DNA from: Calvatia gigantea
Taxonomy: Eukaryota; Basidiomycota; Agaricomycetes; Agaricales; Lycoperdaceae
Direction of reading: 5' to 3'
DNA: 64,000 bases
NCBI GenBank assembly: GCA_025093985.1
Contig: JACAAK010000002.1
Location: 2,170,001 to 2,234,000, forward strand
Shown here: positions 48,873 through 60,119 of the stretch, piece after piece
Layout of the letters: each line of letters starts with the position of its first letter
Position numbering within the stretch: the stretch's first letter is position 1
Made by a program: the position numbers and the translations under genes
The notes under the pieces: generated by a model
Seen by the model: only the letters and a program-made list of their open reading frames with translations
The model's database searches: none
Told to the model about the DNA's origin: nothing

Positions 48873-51800
48873 CTACCCTGTCAAGTCGTCAGACTGGTGT
48901 GTGCATCCCGTGTCCAAAATGCAACTTACAACATATCCACTCAGAGTTCTACTCGAGTGGTACGAAGAAGATATGCTTTGCGTCTGCGAACTTCTGTACG
49001 ACCGTGATGTAGATCCTAGCGTGGAAGAGTGGCTAGTACTAGGCGTCGTCGGCACCCCATTTGTCCCTGTCCTTGCTGACCGCGCAGTAAGGGGCGTGGG
49101 CGCGCTGATCATCGATTTCTTCGGTGTTTCAATCACTTGTTTGGGCCTCGTGCTTAAACTCGATGATGAAGGTGTTAACCGAGCGCTAGCCGCCACTAGC
49201 ACTTGCCTCCGCCTTCCCGCCAATATGAAAGGATGTCGCATGGCTGACTGCGGTTTCATACGCCGTTCTGGGTCCCAAACGAGGCATTTAGCAATGAAGT
49301 CTACAAATTCCTCGTCATTGCATTTGAGTGCCTGTGCGAGCGTTCTTGATGCTGGCCTACGCCTTCGACCTTTCGAGTTTACGACGGGCCTAGGCGCACC
49401 GCTTGTGTCTATGCATCTGTAAATTTCTTGGGCGGCTCGAATTCCGAAAGAATTGCGTACCAAAGAAAAGCTTCTTGCGAGAGCTGCGGTTGATGAATTC
49501 CTTTTCAGGCACGCCTAGAACCTCCATAATACAAGACAATTGCTCTTGCTCATTTTCTCCTGGAAAGATTGGATACCCGGTATAAAGCTCCGCCAAGATG
49601 CAGCCCAAACTCCACATGTCAATAGCCATATGATAGTTCATCCCCAGGATGACTTCAGGCGAGCGATAGAACCGACTCTGGATATAAGTATAAACTGGAG
49701 TAGGAATTAGCCAAAGCCAAGCTTATACCTGCTCAGCCACCTACTCTTTTCATGCTCCAAACAGCTGCTGCCAAAATCAATGACTTTAATGGCGCTCTTC
49801 ATTGGATGTTTCAAAAGGATGTTCTAGAGGGAGGGAGACATGGGTTATATTGCTTCCTGAGAGCAAAAACAAAATCACCTCAGGTTTTAGGTCGCAATGA
49901 ACAATCCGGTGATGACGCATCAAGATGAGAGAATGGAGCATCTGCATCGTAAATCGTCGTATTAAAGAAGTTGAGAAACCAACGAATCCGTTTGCTTTGA
50001 TGAGCTCGTAGAGGTTAATACTCATTAATTCCATGGCAATGCAGAGGTGATTCCGGAAGTAAAAATGGTCGTTCATTTTGACGACGTGGTGCTTCTCATC
50101 CGCGTCCTATTTTTTTAAAAAATAAGGGAACCAAGGATAACAAATGATAGGGAAAATGGCGGACCCATTTGCGTAAATTATCCAGAATCTTGATTTCAAC
50201 CAGGGCTTGATGGTGGAAGCGTTTCTTGTTGCGGATAATTTTGATTGCCACAGATTCACCCGTGCAATGATCCCGGCACTGTAGAACTTGGCCAAAAGAA
50301 CCTTTACCGAGAGTATCAATCACTTCGTAACGGTATGCCAGGTGATCGTGATTGACAACAAGATAGTCTCCTCGTTCATCATCGTATCCGTGGTTATTGG
50401 TCGAATTGTCCAGCGTCGCCATCTTCTTCTTGCTCTTGGCCCCGAAATAATATACCGATGTGTAATCTTGAACTTCCTTCCGCTCATACTCCGAGAGATA
50501 CTGGGCATGGTTACTTCTCAAGATATCTATGGTGTTATGTGGGCAATCAATGCAGTTGAGGGCGGCCACGACGCAGCGAACTCACCATTGGGGGATAATG
50601 CCGAAGTGGGGGGAATTGGCTCCGGGAAGTTGAGCAACCGATCTAGCTCTTCTTGGGAGGCACCAGCAGCTAATTTTTTGGCTTGTTGACGCTTGATATA
50701 ACCCCTCATCTCCTCATCACCGACTATTTCCTCCTCATCTATGGCACTTGGAACAGGTGATGGGGTGGACAGAGATTGTCGACTTGACGACGGAGATGCT
50801 CTCGAAGGCTGGGCCCCTTGTGGGCCTGAAGAATTCGAAGAACGCAGACTAGGTTTGGGACCAAGTAATTTGAGACCTTTTGACGGTGAGAGAGCAGAAA
50901 AACGATGGGATGATGTTTCGGCGTTGTTACCTGAAGCGGGAATTGAAACTACAGATCCAGTAGAAGGTTTGCGGAGACCAATGAAAGACATCGAGTCACG
51001 ATTCGATTTCCGAGGTAAGATACTCCCGTTACTAGCATTTGCAGCTGCTTGACGAGGGAGCCGGGAAGTCGAGGTTGAAGGCGATGCTCGTATGAGTGAT
51101 TGATGCACAGATGATTTCGGTGTCGCACCATCGTCATTGATCACTCCAAATTCTGAGGTTACCAAGCCAGTTGGGGATGGATTGGCCGAGGAAGGCATTA
51201 GTCCGCTCGTCCGTCGTGTGGCTAGGGCTGAAGAGGAGTGTTTCAAAGGTGGGGAAGGTATGACTGATGCAGCACTCGAGATACGAGGAATCTTGGTTGG
51301 GGTTTCTTTGGGCAAACCAGAAACAACATTAAGAGCAGGATTGGGTTCTCTATTTTCTTTCATCGCGTGAGACACATTGGTAATGGTACCAACTGAAGGC
51401 GATCCAGCAATAGTTGGAAGTTGATTGCGGCTGCGTAGTGATGTGTCAGATTGTTTTTGCATAGAACTGACAGTCTGGGCAGTAAACCGAGAAGATGTTG
51501 AGGGTGTTCGAGCGGCATTTGGAGCAGCAGTAGTAGTTGAAGTGGAAGACTTGAGTTTTGCTACTCGCTGCGCAGTTGCTGGTTCCAGTGCCGACATTTG
51601 CATGGGAGGCATGGCTACGGGAGACTTGGGCTTTCTGGGGTCCGTCGAGGACAAGGTCTTGGAATACCAGTTAGACGATGATCAGTCCAATGGTCAAGAT
51701 AACTTTACCTTGCCTCGCTTTCTAATCATTAAAGATATACGACTCTCACTTCTATCCTTTTCCTCCTTCCTTTTTTCCTTCTCAGCCTTGGCTTTGGCCT

Positions 51801-54761
51801 TTTCAGCTTCCTTATCGGGCCTGGCACTCTCCTTGGCATCGGAGTGTAAGCTTCGACGTGAAGATGATTTGAGCAACGAAGGAAGGCCCAAACTCAACAC
51901 AGAAGATTTCTTTGACGTGGAACCAGGAACAGAAGTCGATAGCATCGCATAATCACGGGAAGGAGAAGCACCGTTCTTTGAACGCGGTGTGCTGACATGA
52001 CTGGGAGGAGAAGCAGACGGAGGCATAATAGGTGGACCCTGCATGGACTGTGAAGAGGAACGTCGGAAGAATGGGATTGAAGAAGGTGTGAGTCGCTTGG
52101 ACTGCGTCCGGCGGACTGACGATGAAGGACTCAGGGGACCAACTGGAGGTGCAGACAAAGCTGAAGTTGTGTGATTCGTGCTCGCACTGGAGCTCGTTCC
52201 TGGGCGGCTTAGGCCACGGTCAGGCGTCTTCGAGCTGCCACCTGCTATCACACCGGGTGTGTGTACGGAACCTATGGATGACAAGGAAGCCAGGGAACCT
52301 GCTGAGGTCATGGCATCAGGTTGTTTCGGGGACCATGGGGATTTGGAGGAACTCTTATCCTTTGACGTGGACTTGCGTAGCTGCTGACCAAAGCTGACAG
52401 CCCGAGGGCTCAGTGGAAAACTGGACTTTGAGTTAGAAGAAGGCGAACCCGAGAGACGCAAGTTCAGAGCACTTGAAAAACTCCATTTCTTCGAAGGCGT
52501 CTTAGGTACAGGAGGGCCCGAGTCGGTACTGTTGTATACTATTGCCTGCTGATACTCTTGCCGGTTGGGTTGGATTTGGCCATGGAACATAGAAACATCG
52601 ATAGATGATGTTTGTTCGGTGTTGCTGTCATGCCTGCGCAGCTTTCCGGAATCTTCACTGCCAGAGAAAGACGGAAAAGATAGGCTGGAGGACGTGGGGG
52701 GGGGCGAGCGATAGGAGGATAGGTCTTTGGGTAACGGTGGAACTGGAGGTACGGTAGTGTTATCCGAGGTGTCACCAATGACGGCGATCGAGGCAGCGCG
52801 ATCCTTCAAAAAGCTAGCATCACCCGAAGATATGTCGCTGCCAGCACTATTGCGCCTTGCTTTGCCTGCAGAATGACGTCCAGATGTTGCAGGGACAGAG
52901 GTGAGACCGGTGCCAGTTGACATGGAAGCGGAATCTCGGGAGTTGGCTGGTTGCAGTACTGGGATAGGTAGAGGAGGTCGAGCCCCGTTTGGGTGTAAAG
53001 CTCATCCGTACATTAACTTTCCTAGGAGTCTTGTCCTGTTGCGGCAAGCTCTGAGGCCGGTCATTGTCTAGACCTTCAGGATTTCCTTCAGTATCGATAG
53101 ATTCTGAAATAGAGTGATGCTTGTGTACGAGCTCCCTTCCCTCCCTCTCACTACCAGTGCCTGTACTACTCGTCTTCCTTGATTTAACAAGGTCGCTCCC
53201 AATTCCTTCCCACTGACTCCCAACCTTAGCTGGTGTGACGGGCCGACTAGAACTCGACGCGCGACCGAAGCTTCCGACACTGGCGCGAGCCCGCGCAGTT
53301 TTCCCCGCTAGCCCGTCCAACTTTCGTAGAGCCTCGGCGGTCGCTTCATCATCAAGCGCAGACCAGCCTTCTTGAGTACCCCGGAGTAGAGAATGGGCGA
53401 CACTGGGAGACGTCAATTGCGATAAGTTGTCCCTGGAACCGGAGCTCAGAGGTGGTGTGTGAGACTTGCTAACTGACTGCTTCAGGAGATGCTGAATGGA
53501 CGAGGAAGCGGGAGACGGCGGCAAATGAGAAAAATCCGTAGTCTGGACGCGTCGACTGTCAATCAGGGCCGAAGACATTGAACCTGCTGAAAGTTGCCTC
53601 GAGTGGCGCTCTGGTGTTTTTGTCGCTGACGACACTAATTTAGACATGCTGCTTAGTGAGAGCCCAAGACTCTCACGGCGGCGGTCCCTGGTTTTCCCGT
53701 CTCTGGGTGAAGTGGTAGGTGAAGTACTAACGTTGAGACTGCGATGCTTTCGCGCAGATGTCCCTTTTTCTTCCGTTGCCTTATCTGAACCTCCTGAACC
53801 ATATCCCGTACGTTTGGAAATGAGCGATCCATGCTGGTCCATCTCAAACTCGTCTGAGTTCCGCTTTTTAGCCCGGCGCGCGGGAGTAAACGAGCTAGGA
53901 GGTGAAGTCGGAATTGCATCAAGGTCAAAAGGACGATCCTGAGGACGAGGCACCCTCGGAGTTTCATCTTGAAGAGGCTCAACACGGGCCGAGAGAGAAA
54001 TCCTAGGTCCTTTCCCAGACTTGGCAGACTCTGGGACGCTGCCGCTTAGGTTGCGAGGATAGAGTATCTCTTCTCCACCACTTTCCTCAGCGATCGACGG
54101 CCGACTTCGGAGCCCCCTGGGTGGGGGTTGCAGAACAAGCTGTGACACATGAGAGAGAGAGAGAATACATACAAAGGATGCGTACCTCTTCTTTCTCTGA
54201 GAACTCTCCATCAACGGCTTCTATTGTCCAGGGGCTATCGGGCTCATCGTCACGGGGGTCATTGGGAACGACAACATCAACACCACTCAAAGGGGAGGAC
54301 AGATTGCTGGCACCATCAACTTCGCTACCACGTTCGTTCCTAGTCCAACGGGGTGTCGCGAGCTCGCCGACACCGACAAGCCCGCGTCGATCTATGCTGG
54401 CTGGGTTCTTTGCGGGAGTGATGGGCTCATTGATCGGAGGCTGATCGGGAGTGCTTGCCGTTTGTGGAAGCGGAGGTAAGGAAAGGACAGGGGAGTCAGA
54501 AGGAGACGGTATGCCAAAGTAATAGGGATCGAGGGACGAGGAGGCTGAACCTGAGCGTGAAGCAGGAAGCTCTTGCTCGGGGTATGGGTCATCATCTTCC
54601 AAAACAGCAGTACCTAACGAGGGCTTGAAATATGTCAGCTGGACAATAAAAAGGAGAGAAGTTAAAAAGGGCGGAACCTGGGAGGACGTGGTGTAATCGA
54701 GAGGGAGGTTGATTGTGATGCCATGCGTGTTGCGCCCATGGTCTGGAGAAGGCGCAGACAT
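48873..54761 (-). CDS. Large DYRK-family protein kinase, Pom1-like
   Basis: Cell-polarity/cell-cycle kinase of the DYRK class. The DYRK-homology segment ([30 protein letters not shown]) precedes the kinase: GKGSFGQV glycine loop, [12 protein letters not shown] (lysine), [22 protein letters not shown] and the DYRK activation loop [15 protein letters not shown] with the autophosphorylated tyrosine. [20 protein letters not shown] and [20 protein letters not shown] complete the domain, then a short Ser-rich tail. Upstream is a Ser/Pro-rich, disordered region of more than 1,100 residues from [19 protein letters not shown]. One frame break: near 52983-52986 (CCCC), where [10 protein letters not shown] continues in the next frame as [19 protein letters not shown]. 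Introns are short. Start is the first ATG after the pyrimidine-rich leader. Confidence 0.9.
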
Positions 54762-55027
54762 GGAAAAGGGGGGCGGTTAGGCCGAAAAAAAGAGAAAAAA
54801 AGAGAGATATTAAAGCAAGAAATAAGCAGAAGGAACTGGTGCTGGCGAGGTTGCGAGAGGACGGGCGAACCAGTCCTGTTGACCTCATGTTGTTGTTTGT
54901 GAGTATTTGTACATGGCAATTTAATAATAATTTAATTCCATAAAATATATGGATTTTCCCGCGGTCCAGCCATGATGCTGCCTTCTCGATTCCTCAAGGC
55001 CACTGGGCACTCTCTTCTCCGCCCACC
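54762..55027. promoter_or_regulatory. Shared promoter of the DYRK kinase and Zn2Cys6 gene
   Basis: 266 bp between divergent start codons. It contains a long purine tract (54781-54830, AAAGAGAAAAAAAGAGAG type) that on the other strand is the CT-rich leader of the kinase, and an AT-rich block (54917-54955) suited to a nucleosome-depleted core for both directions. No named binding site recognised. Confidence 0.5.
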
Positions 55028-55774
55028 ATGTCTACCTCCGTAGACTCGCCCCAGTTTCCAATTCCTCTTCACATGTATCCCTTTGCTCAGACACAACAGG
55101 CGGTCACAAACCCCCCGCCCCGCCCTAAGCGTCGTCAGGTCAAGAATGCTTGCACTAATTGCCAAAAGGCCTGCAAAAAGTGCGACGACGCCCGTCCCTG
55201 CCTTCGATGCGTCAAGTACGGTGTCAGTGAGGAATGTGTAGATTCCCAGCGCAAAGAACGGAAAAAAGGGATTAAGCGCGGTCCCTACAAGAAGCGCGAT
55301 GGAAGAGGTCCGTTTCCTTCGTCTTCGTCCCCTCCATTCTCATACATCTCAAGGTCGCGCAGCCCGTGCTCTGGATTCCCTTAGTCCTATTCACCAGCCT
55401 ATACCCCCGGCTACTCCTCCCTCGATCCCAGGACCATATCTGCCCTTTCCTCTCCCTGTGGGCTATTATAGTCAGCCTGTCCCCCATATCACCAAGCCCG
55501 GGGAATCTGCACCGGCATATCCGTACTATGTTGCTCAAGCCGCTCCCCATGATCTCGCGCAGGTCAACCACACAGGCGAAGGCACCAACTTCCATACACA
55601 GTCGACCTATTATCCTCTCTTTCACGCCCCTTTCCAGACTCAGGCTGTTTATCCCCATTCTCAAGGCTTCATCACGGTACGTCATAACACTCAGGTTCAT
55701 CTAAATCCATTTTCTGTTTCTGCATCCTTCATTCACCACAATATTTCTCCTAGCCCCTCAACAGGATGAGGTAA
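55028..55774 (+). CDS. Zn2Cys6 binuclear cluster transcription factor (short)
   Basis: Fungal zinc cluster DNA-binding protein. The cluster NACTNCQKACKKCDDARPC LRCVKYGVSEEC has spacing C-x2-C-x6-C-x5-C-x2-C-x8-C, followed by a basic linker RKERKKGIKRGPYKKRDGR. The remainder is Pro/Tyr/Gln-rich (IPPATPPSIPGPYLPFPLPV, AQAAPHDLAQVNHTGEG) and looks disordered. Two introns (about 55307-55350 and 55679-55753) are inferred; the last exon is then only a few codons to a stop at 55772-55774. The protein of about 200 residues lacks the middle-homology domain of long regulators. Similar short cluster proteins with ERKKGIKRGPYKKR linkers are common in basidiomycetes. The target genes are unknown. Confidence 0.8.
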
Positions 55775-56042
55775 ATTCGAACCATTTCGCTGGTGCCACT
55801 CGAACTACAATCCAGATAATCAATCCCGACTCATGCTTCTTGCTTCTGCTGTTGTAACCGTTGCACCTCTTTACCATCACTAATCCTCCAGCGTATTCTC
55901 TGCCTTCATACTTGCGCTTGTGTAAATCTAACTGTTTCGTGCCTACCGCTTATATTCAATAAAGGTCCTTCAGTGATATTACATGAGGTAACTGGAACAG
56001 TGTCTTCAATGTGTACTGAACATTTGTTCTTGGCAAGATTAT

Positions 56043-58373
56043 CTACATTTTCCGCAATTCCCCTGCAACAAGCTCCATTGATGGACGTGAAGAAAGTGCT
56101 CTTGACCAACATTGCTGCATCAAGGACCATAGTTCGTCAGTGAGCCACGGCTGCACAGCCGGATCAGTAGGACGCTTGGGTTGGACATGATTGATCACAG
56201 CACGAATGACAGCGGCATCCCTTCTACACTCCAGGAAAGGATGACGCCCTGTCAACAACTCTAATATCCCCATAGCGAAGGAGTATGTGTCCGCTTGTCT
56301 AGTCGGCGAAGCTCCGTCAATGACTTCTGGCGCTAACCACCGCGCACTTCCGGACTCTGTAAGTGTCGCAGAGGCGAGCATCTCCGTTACGTCCTCAATC
56401 ACCTTGGCCATTCCAAAGTCACTAATGCACGCATTTCCCTGTTGACTGGACTCAAATGTCGTGCATATTCGCTCATAAACACCGAACCTACCGACGCTGA
56501 GACGAGAATATTGGTCTGGTTTGTAGTGAGCCACACGTTTTATAAGGTGCGACCAAGGCACTCACGCATTTGACTGGCATTAATGTCAGTATATAAATTC
56601 AAAATGAGAGTGAATACTGCTCACTATTCCCGTGGATGATATTCTCCGAGTGGAGATACCTCAAACCTTCCGCCGCTCCCTGTATCTAATTCCCCCATGA
56701 AGAAATGGCCCGGACTTTGACGCACATCTACTCACTAACAGCATCTTATCGGCATCGACATTCTGTTTTACATAGCTAGCAACACGAAGTTAGAAGCAGA
56801 GCCCATGGTTCGCCTTTTTCACGTACTCTAAGACATTGCCGTTTTCTAACCACGGGGAGACCTAGTCCAAGGGTTGATAAAGGCATAAATTGTCATCTGC
56901 TGCGTACGAACCATATGCATGTGTTTCCCTTGATCAGTAATAATCCCATAAAACGTGAGTATATGTTGGTTCTTCAGTTTGGACCACACTTGTATCTCGC
57001 GGATGAAGCGCTACCAACGTTTGCCGGATTAGGACATCATAGCCGCCAGGAAATGCTGCTCTGTTAGCACCGACCGACCTTTTGTGCATTCTTATCATCT
57101 GCCTTTACGTTCCTTAACCCTTTGAGGGCTACCTATCCTGTTGTAAGCAAATACCTCATCGTTGTTTTCGGACGAACCTTTTCTTCACCCAGCCAGCGGC
57201 CCAACCATATGTCACTATATGTTCCTCCGGCAACTGGTATATCATCTAGCTTCACAATCTCGCCGTTTAGAAGTTTCACCATTGGAAGGATAGCTGCCAT
57301 GCGATGTAAATTTATCAATCCACGTTGCATTTCTAGGTATTGCTGGCTGGTCAGCCTGTTTGCGGGGGGAGAGGGTGAAGTAGGAGGGGACATAGAAACA
57401 GGCGACGAAGTTCGCACTTCGGCTAACATATTGCCAGTGGCCCGGAACTGCCGCATCTCTCTCAAACTCTGTAGAACATGGCTTGAACTTTCCAAGTTGA
57501 ATACCACCGGAATGGGCAACTACCTCTTGACCTTCTTGCATGATCTCTTCGGCGATCGAAGATCCGGCCTGGTGCAATGCAACAACACGCTTCAACTCTT
57601 CTTGATTTGCAAGTACTTGTAGGAGGAGATCTTGGCTCTCAGCATGGTTTTGCAGTTCCAATGCCCGTGCATCCATCTGGGCACGTTGGAACGAGATTTG
57701 GTTCCTGGATAATCAACTGAGCTTACAAGATCCGTAGATTTTAACGTCAACACACTTCAACTTTAATTGTTGCAATTAGCTCGAGAGCTTAAACATATCA
57801 GACTGACCACGTACTGTGAAATTTTGAATCGCGTTATCCAACTCTTGTTCACATTGATCAATACCGTGCTCAATATCGGCTCTTTGTACTGGTGGGGGCA
57901 GGTGTGAGAATTCAAGCCTGGAAGCGATGTGTACGACTCACACCATCGTTTCACGGGATTATAGCCCGACCATCTGCGGGTCCTGTTGAGTGTCTTCTCC
58001 AGAACCCTGTAAGGAACATCCATTAGTCTGTTCCATGCTTGATCAATGGCATTTATTTGTCGCACGCAATGACCTCGTCCATGCGCTCCTGTATCACTGT
58101 TCCTTCCAGGCCCTGGGAATCTTCTGTCAACGAGTTCACCAGCACCATGCTCTTGTTCCCAAGGGACCTTGCACGCCTCTACGGCCAGAAGAGGAAGTTA
58201 AAAGGTGGATTAAGTACGTAGAGGGATATTCCGCTGACTTTGTATTTGGCCACATCTTCACAAGACTTGACTATCTCTGAAGCTAGACTGGCTGCGACCG
58301 GTACACCTGCCGCCTGACCAGCGATTTCAACAATGCCCACAGCCATACCAACTGCCTGCAGCATCGTAGACAT
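56043..58373 (-). CDS. Kinase-like protein with MLKL-type N-terminal helical domain
   Basis: TKL-type kinase architecture known from basidiomycete expansions. N-terminus STMLQAVGMAVGIVEIAG then GVPVAASLASEIVKSCEDVA, SLGNKSMVLVNSLTEDSQGL, GTVIQERMDEVIACDK and INAIDQAWNRLMDVPYRVLE: an amphipathic helical bundle like MLKL-NTD/HeLo-like domains. A coiled linker (LLLQVLANQEELKRVVALHQ) follows. Kinase: IPVAGGTYSDIWLGRWLG, VALKGLRNVK, REIQVWSKLKNQHILTFYGI, RYLHSENIIHGN, SDFGMAKVIEDVTEM, ESGSARWLAPEVIDGASPTR and FAMGILELLTGRHPF. The catalytic loop reads HGN where HRD/HGD is expected, so activity is doubtful; lysine and DFG are kept. An 8-nt exon (56566-56573) is inferred right after it. A frame break at 58053-58060 (AAA, one base missing) sits in the helical domain. 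Could be an intact pseudokinase with an assembly error, or a decaying copy. Confidence 0.75.
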
Positions 58374-58546
58374 CAGCGAGAAGGGGACTGCAGTCTTCGT
58401 GGTGGATGGGCGAATATAGGTCGCAACAAGCTGTTGCCCACACGGAAGATCATGCACATGTTTTGGGCGCTTCGGTATCCAAATTACGACACGTGAGTTG
58501 GGCGACGAGATTCTGGGTTCCTAAATTCTGAAAATCCAGAGTTCGA

Positions 58547-58567
58547 CGTTCAACGTTCAACGTTCAA
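58547..58567. repeat. Three tandem copies of CGTTCAA
   Basis: CGTTCAA at 58547, 58554 and 58561, preceded by the near-copy GTTCGA and followed by CATCAACG. It is about 175 bp upstream of the MLKL-like kinase start. A simple slippage repeat or a small factor-binding array. Confidence 0.7.
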
Positions 58568-60095
58568 CATCAACGTCGGCACGTTGGGCGGCACCCTGAT
58601 CCCCAGTGAGAAACCCGTGGAATCTAGCCGGCTCAAACGAGGCGGACTCTGGAAAACGAGGTCAGACGAGCCGAGTGGAAGTCGACGCGAACGACACGCC
58701 TGAATAAGTGAACTTCATGGAGCTCAGCGGATTTCGCACGAGCCATAAAACTTTGTAAGCAACTGCTGTTGTGCAGCACGCCGTTTGTGGTAGCCAAGGT
58801 AATCCTATGGATGCACCAACACAAGTCCCATCCACTACTCGAAGTCTTCCATCCGATTCCGGCTCGTATATATACCCCGCTGATTCCAAGCATGGGACGG
58901 AGGATATCTCCTACTCAAACTCTCACATCCTCGTCTGCCATTGCTATATACAATCCATCCAAGTTCATCAACATCGTTTGGTAAATGGTTGAAATTGGTG
59001 CCCATCCAAACTTGCGAAAGGCGAGAAATCCCTAAACCACACTACGGTGTACTTCAAGCACGAAAAGTGAGAGAGGCAGCAGCAGCAGAATAACACTCTT
59101 ACAGCTCATTCTAAGCCTATACGTGAACCTTGCGAGGGGCCAGCCTCAACGTACTTAGCAGTTTCCACTGGGTAAGTTATACCGTCCCCCGTTAGAGGCT
59201 ATCTCTGACGTTCCTTGCACGCTTGGGTCCCTGTATGCGGTGAAACTCCTTGCCACGGAACCCTACAACAAATTCTACTGCTCACCCCACTGCGAAGGCC
59301 GTTAGCTTGGGTGTGTTATATTTTTTCCCCCTTTCAATCATCGACAATTCTCAATCCAATACCAGCCATTCTGGCCCTTGGTTAACGACACTCGGGCCTT
59401 ACTTTCGCATTCAATTCTTCCTAGTAAGTTTAAGGCCTCTCGTTTCTTCTTATAATTGATGAATCTCGTGCAGCATATAGTCATGCGTGGGACCACTGTT
59501 GAGTTTCTCGCTTGTCCGTTTCACTATGACCTTATAATCTTGTAGCTAACTGACAATTTTCCACTCAGAGTGACCTTAAAGTTTTCACTGCTTCCCTTAT
59601 GCTGCTGTATCCCGTTCTTCCCGGTGAGTCGCGTCACTTGGCTTGGTATTCAGAATGTGGATCAGTATGTCATTTTCCTGTAACCCCTCTAAACGGTTAC
59701 ATTATAGCTGAGAACGCGCCTTTTGTCTGGTACGTGGTTTACTATTGTCAATATGAAGATGTCCTTACACCACACACTATCTAGCATTGTGGTTAGGGTC
59801 TCAATGATCTCAATGATGAACGGAGGCTGGAGCGACAAGAGGACCTAGACTGCCCAAATAGTAGTAGCTGTTTCTGCTCCAATACATATGGTTCCTTTTG
59901 CATTACAGGAGGTTGGATGTCAAACGAGTTCAGACAAGTCGGTATTGCACTGCTATTGTGACTTCCAGAGGCTTCGTTTGAGTTCCAATAACTGTACACT
60001 TTTTGGAATTCAGCTGAACTAGGTGGATGCCCAAAATGGGACCGTCTGAGTTCCACCAGATTCCGCGCATTTCTCACTGGGCCTGATCGCCCGCT

Positions 60096-60101
60096 CACGT
60101 G
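60096..60101. promoter_or_regulatory. CACGTG E-box next to the ING start codon
   Basis: CACGTG within GCTCACGTGCTTC, only 19 bp before the ATG at 60120. That is closer than usual for an activator site, so it may lie in the leader. Confidence 0.3.
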
Positions 60102-60119
60102 CTTCTCATCCGAACATTC

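Larger units (their letters stand above)
58374..60119. other. Gene-poor region upstream of the MLKL-like kinase
   Basis: About 1.7 kb without a recognised gene. Several short open frames (for example 59250-59459 and 59599-59784) lack family resemblance and any convincing splice chain; a small, diverged membrane protein gene between 59200 and 59790 is possible but not supported. It contains the tandem heptamer at 58547-58567 and an E-box just before the ING gene. Confidence 0.5.

Noticed and set aside
58547..58567. CRISPR-like or transposon terminal repeat at the tandem CGTTCAA
   Set aside because: Only three 7-bp units without spacers, no inverted partner and no transposase nearby.
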